Source: JBDTSW01 sp963758845 (GTDB taxonomy: Bacteria > Actinomycetota > Thermoleophilia > Solirubrobacterales > 70-9). From it: a stretch of 64,000 bases of DNA. The notes beneath the pieces are model-generated. The model was not told the origin of the DNA. It worked only from the letters and a program-made list of their open reading frames with translations, and searched no databases. The DNA is taken from positions 434,001 through 498,000 of the forward strand of contig CAVWWX010000002.1 in assembly GCA_963758845.1 (NCBI GenBank). The letters are read 5' to 3'. This document shows, one piece after another, positions 63,538 through 64,000 of this stretch. The position numbers were made by a program, and so were the translations under genes. Numbering within the stretch: the stretch's first letter is position 1; every line of letters begins with the position of its first letter.

Positions 63538-64000
63538 CTAGACGTAGCCGCGCGTCTTGGCGGCCTGCACGACGCGCTCGATGCCGACCAGGTAGGCGGC
63601 CTCGCGCAGGTCGAGCTTCTCTTCCTTCGCGCGCCCCGAGACCTCGCGGTAGGCGCGGCGCATGATGTTCCCCAGCTTGTCGTTCACCTCGCGCTCGTCC
63701 CAGCGGAAGTGCTGGAGGTTCTGGACCCACTCGAAGTAGGAGACGACCACGCCGCCGGCGTTTGCCATCACGTCGGGGATGATGAAGACGTCCTTGCCGC
63801 GCAGGATCTCGTCGGCGGCGGGGGTGGTCGGACTGTTGGCGCCCTCCACGATGACCTTCGTCTGCATCCGGTCGGCGTTGCCCTCGTGGATCATGCCGCC
63901 GAGCGCCGCCGGGATGAAGACGTCGCAGGGGACCTCGATCAGCTCGTCGGGCTCGATCGCGTCGACGCCGTCGAAGTCGGTGATCTTGCCGCCGTCCACG
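63538..64000 (-). CDS. Glu/Leu/Phe/Val dehydrogenase (NAD(P)-dependent glutamate dehydrogenase), N-terminus outside the window
   Basis: The last ~154 codons of a minus-strand gene with the start beyond 64000. ELIEVPCDVFIPAALGGMIHEGNADRMQTKVIVEGANSPTTPAADEIL, and VMANAGGVVVSYFEWVQNLQHFRWD are the diagnostic C-terminal segments. It interconverts glutamate and 2-oxoglutarate (or a branched/aromatic amino acid and its oxo acid). Placed next to phenylalanine catabolism it could supply the deamination step, but the catalytic residues that set specificity lie outside the window. Confidence 0.88.
   Translation of the reverse strand, partial: VDGGKITDFDGVDAIEPDELIEVPCDVFIPAALGGMIHEGNADRMQTKVIVEGANSPTTPAADEILRGKDVFIIPDVMANAGGVVVSYFEWVQNLQHFRWDEREVNDKLGNIMRRAYREVSGRAKEEKLDLREAAYLVGIERVVQAAKTRGYV

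Overview
The window is very GC-rich bacterial chromosome, densely coded on both strands. F420-type LLM oxidoreductases, ECF sigma factors with SnoaL or DUF6596 tails, GYD/YCII/DUF7144 proteins, frequent GTG/TTG starts and leaderless-style promoters point to an Actinomycetota chromosome. My best guess is a Thermoleophilia/Solirubrobacterales-like lineage. That placement is inference from gene content, not proof.

Left region (1-29,000): ordinary single-copy genes. They include a PGRP-type amidase cut by the window edge, DUF3105, metF, a putative membrane zinc protease, a CDP-alcohol phosphatidyltransferase, a plus-strand run (winged-helix protein, saccharopine-dehydrogenase-like reductase, F420 LLM oxidoreductase, frameshifted homocysteine methyltransferase), a DHA2 drug exporter with a VOC protein that appear to share an operator, two large sigma factors, FAD oxidase, AraC/VOC and ArsR/SRPBCC pairs, an MMPL transporter, agmatinase and a beta-lactamase-fold hydrolase.

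Middle region (29,059-56,017): the unusual part. An intact tRNA-Ala(CGC) gene lies at 55945-56017 (minus). To its left are eleven more, similarly oriented copies of only the 3' part of a tRNA-Ala (discriminator base to anticodon loop), plus one detached arm. Seven tails of the right-hand arm are clearly related, and several end in a conserved hairpin with arms TTGGGCACCA/TGGTGCCCAA. Between copies lie one to four unrelated genes: F420 oxidoreductase, cupin, alpha/beta hydrolases, methyltransferase, LuxR regulators, a MarR-TetR fusion, nitrilase, SRPBCC, PaiB, an RCK channel-like protein, HxlR, FAD oxidase, VOC, delta-60 and PD40 secreted proteins, aldehyde dehydrogenase, and a duplicated small exported protein. 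The order [tRNA 3' half][core][arm][cargo] is what serial integration of small elements into the anticodon-loop site of one tRNA gene would leave. No recombinase is present, so the units look non-autonomous. Truncated gene ends (SnoaL, cupin, a 30-codon ORF) sit at the junctions.

Right region (56,100-64,000): a GGDEF diguanylate cyclase, an acidic repeat protein, and a phenylalanine/tyrosine catabolic cluster: phenylalanine hydroxylase, homogentisate dioxygenase, 4-hydroxyphenylpyruvate dioxygenase, a divergent Lrp/AsnC regulator, fumarylacetoacetate hydrolase and the start-truncated end of a glutamate dehydrogenase.

Several genes carry single-base frameshifts, some at G-runs. These may be sequence errors rather than decay and should be checked before any gene is called dead.
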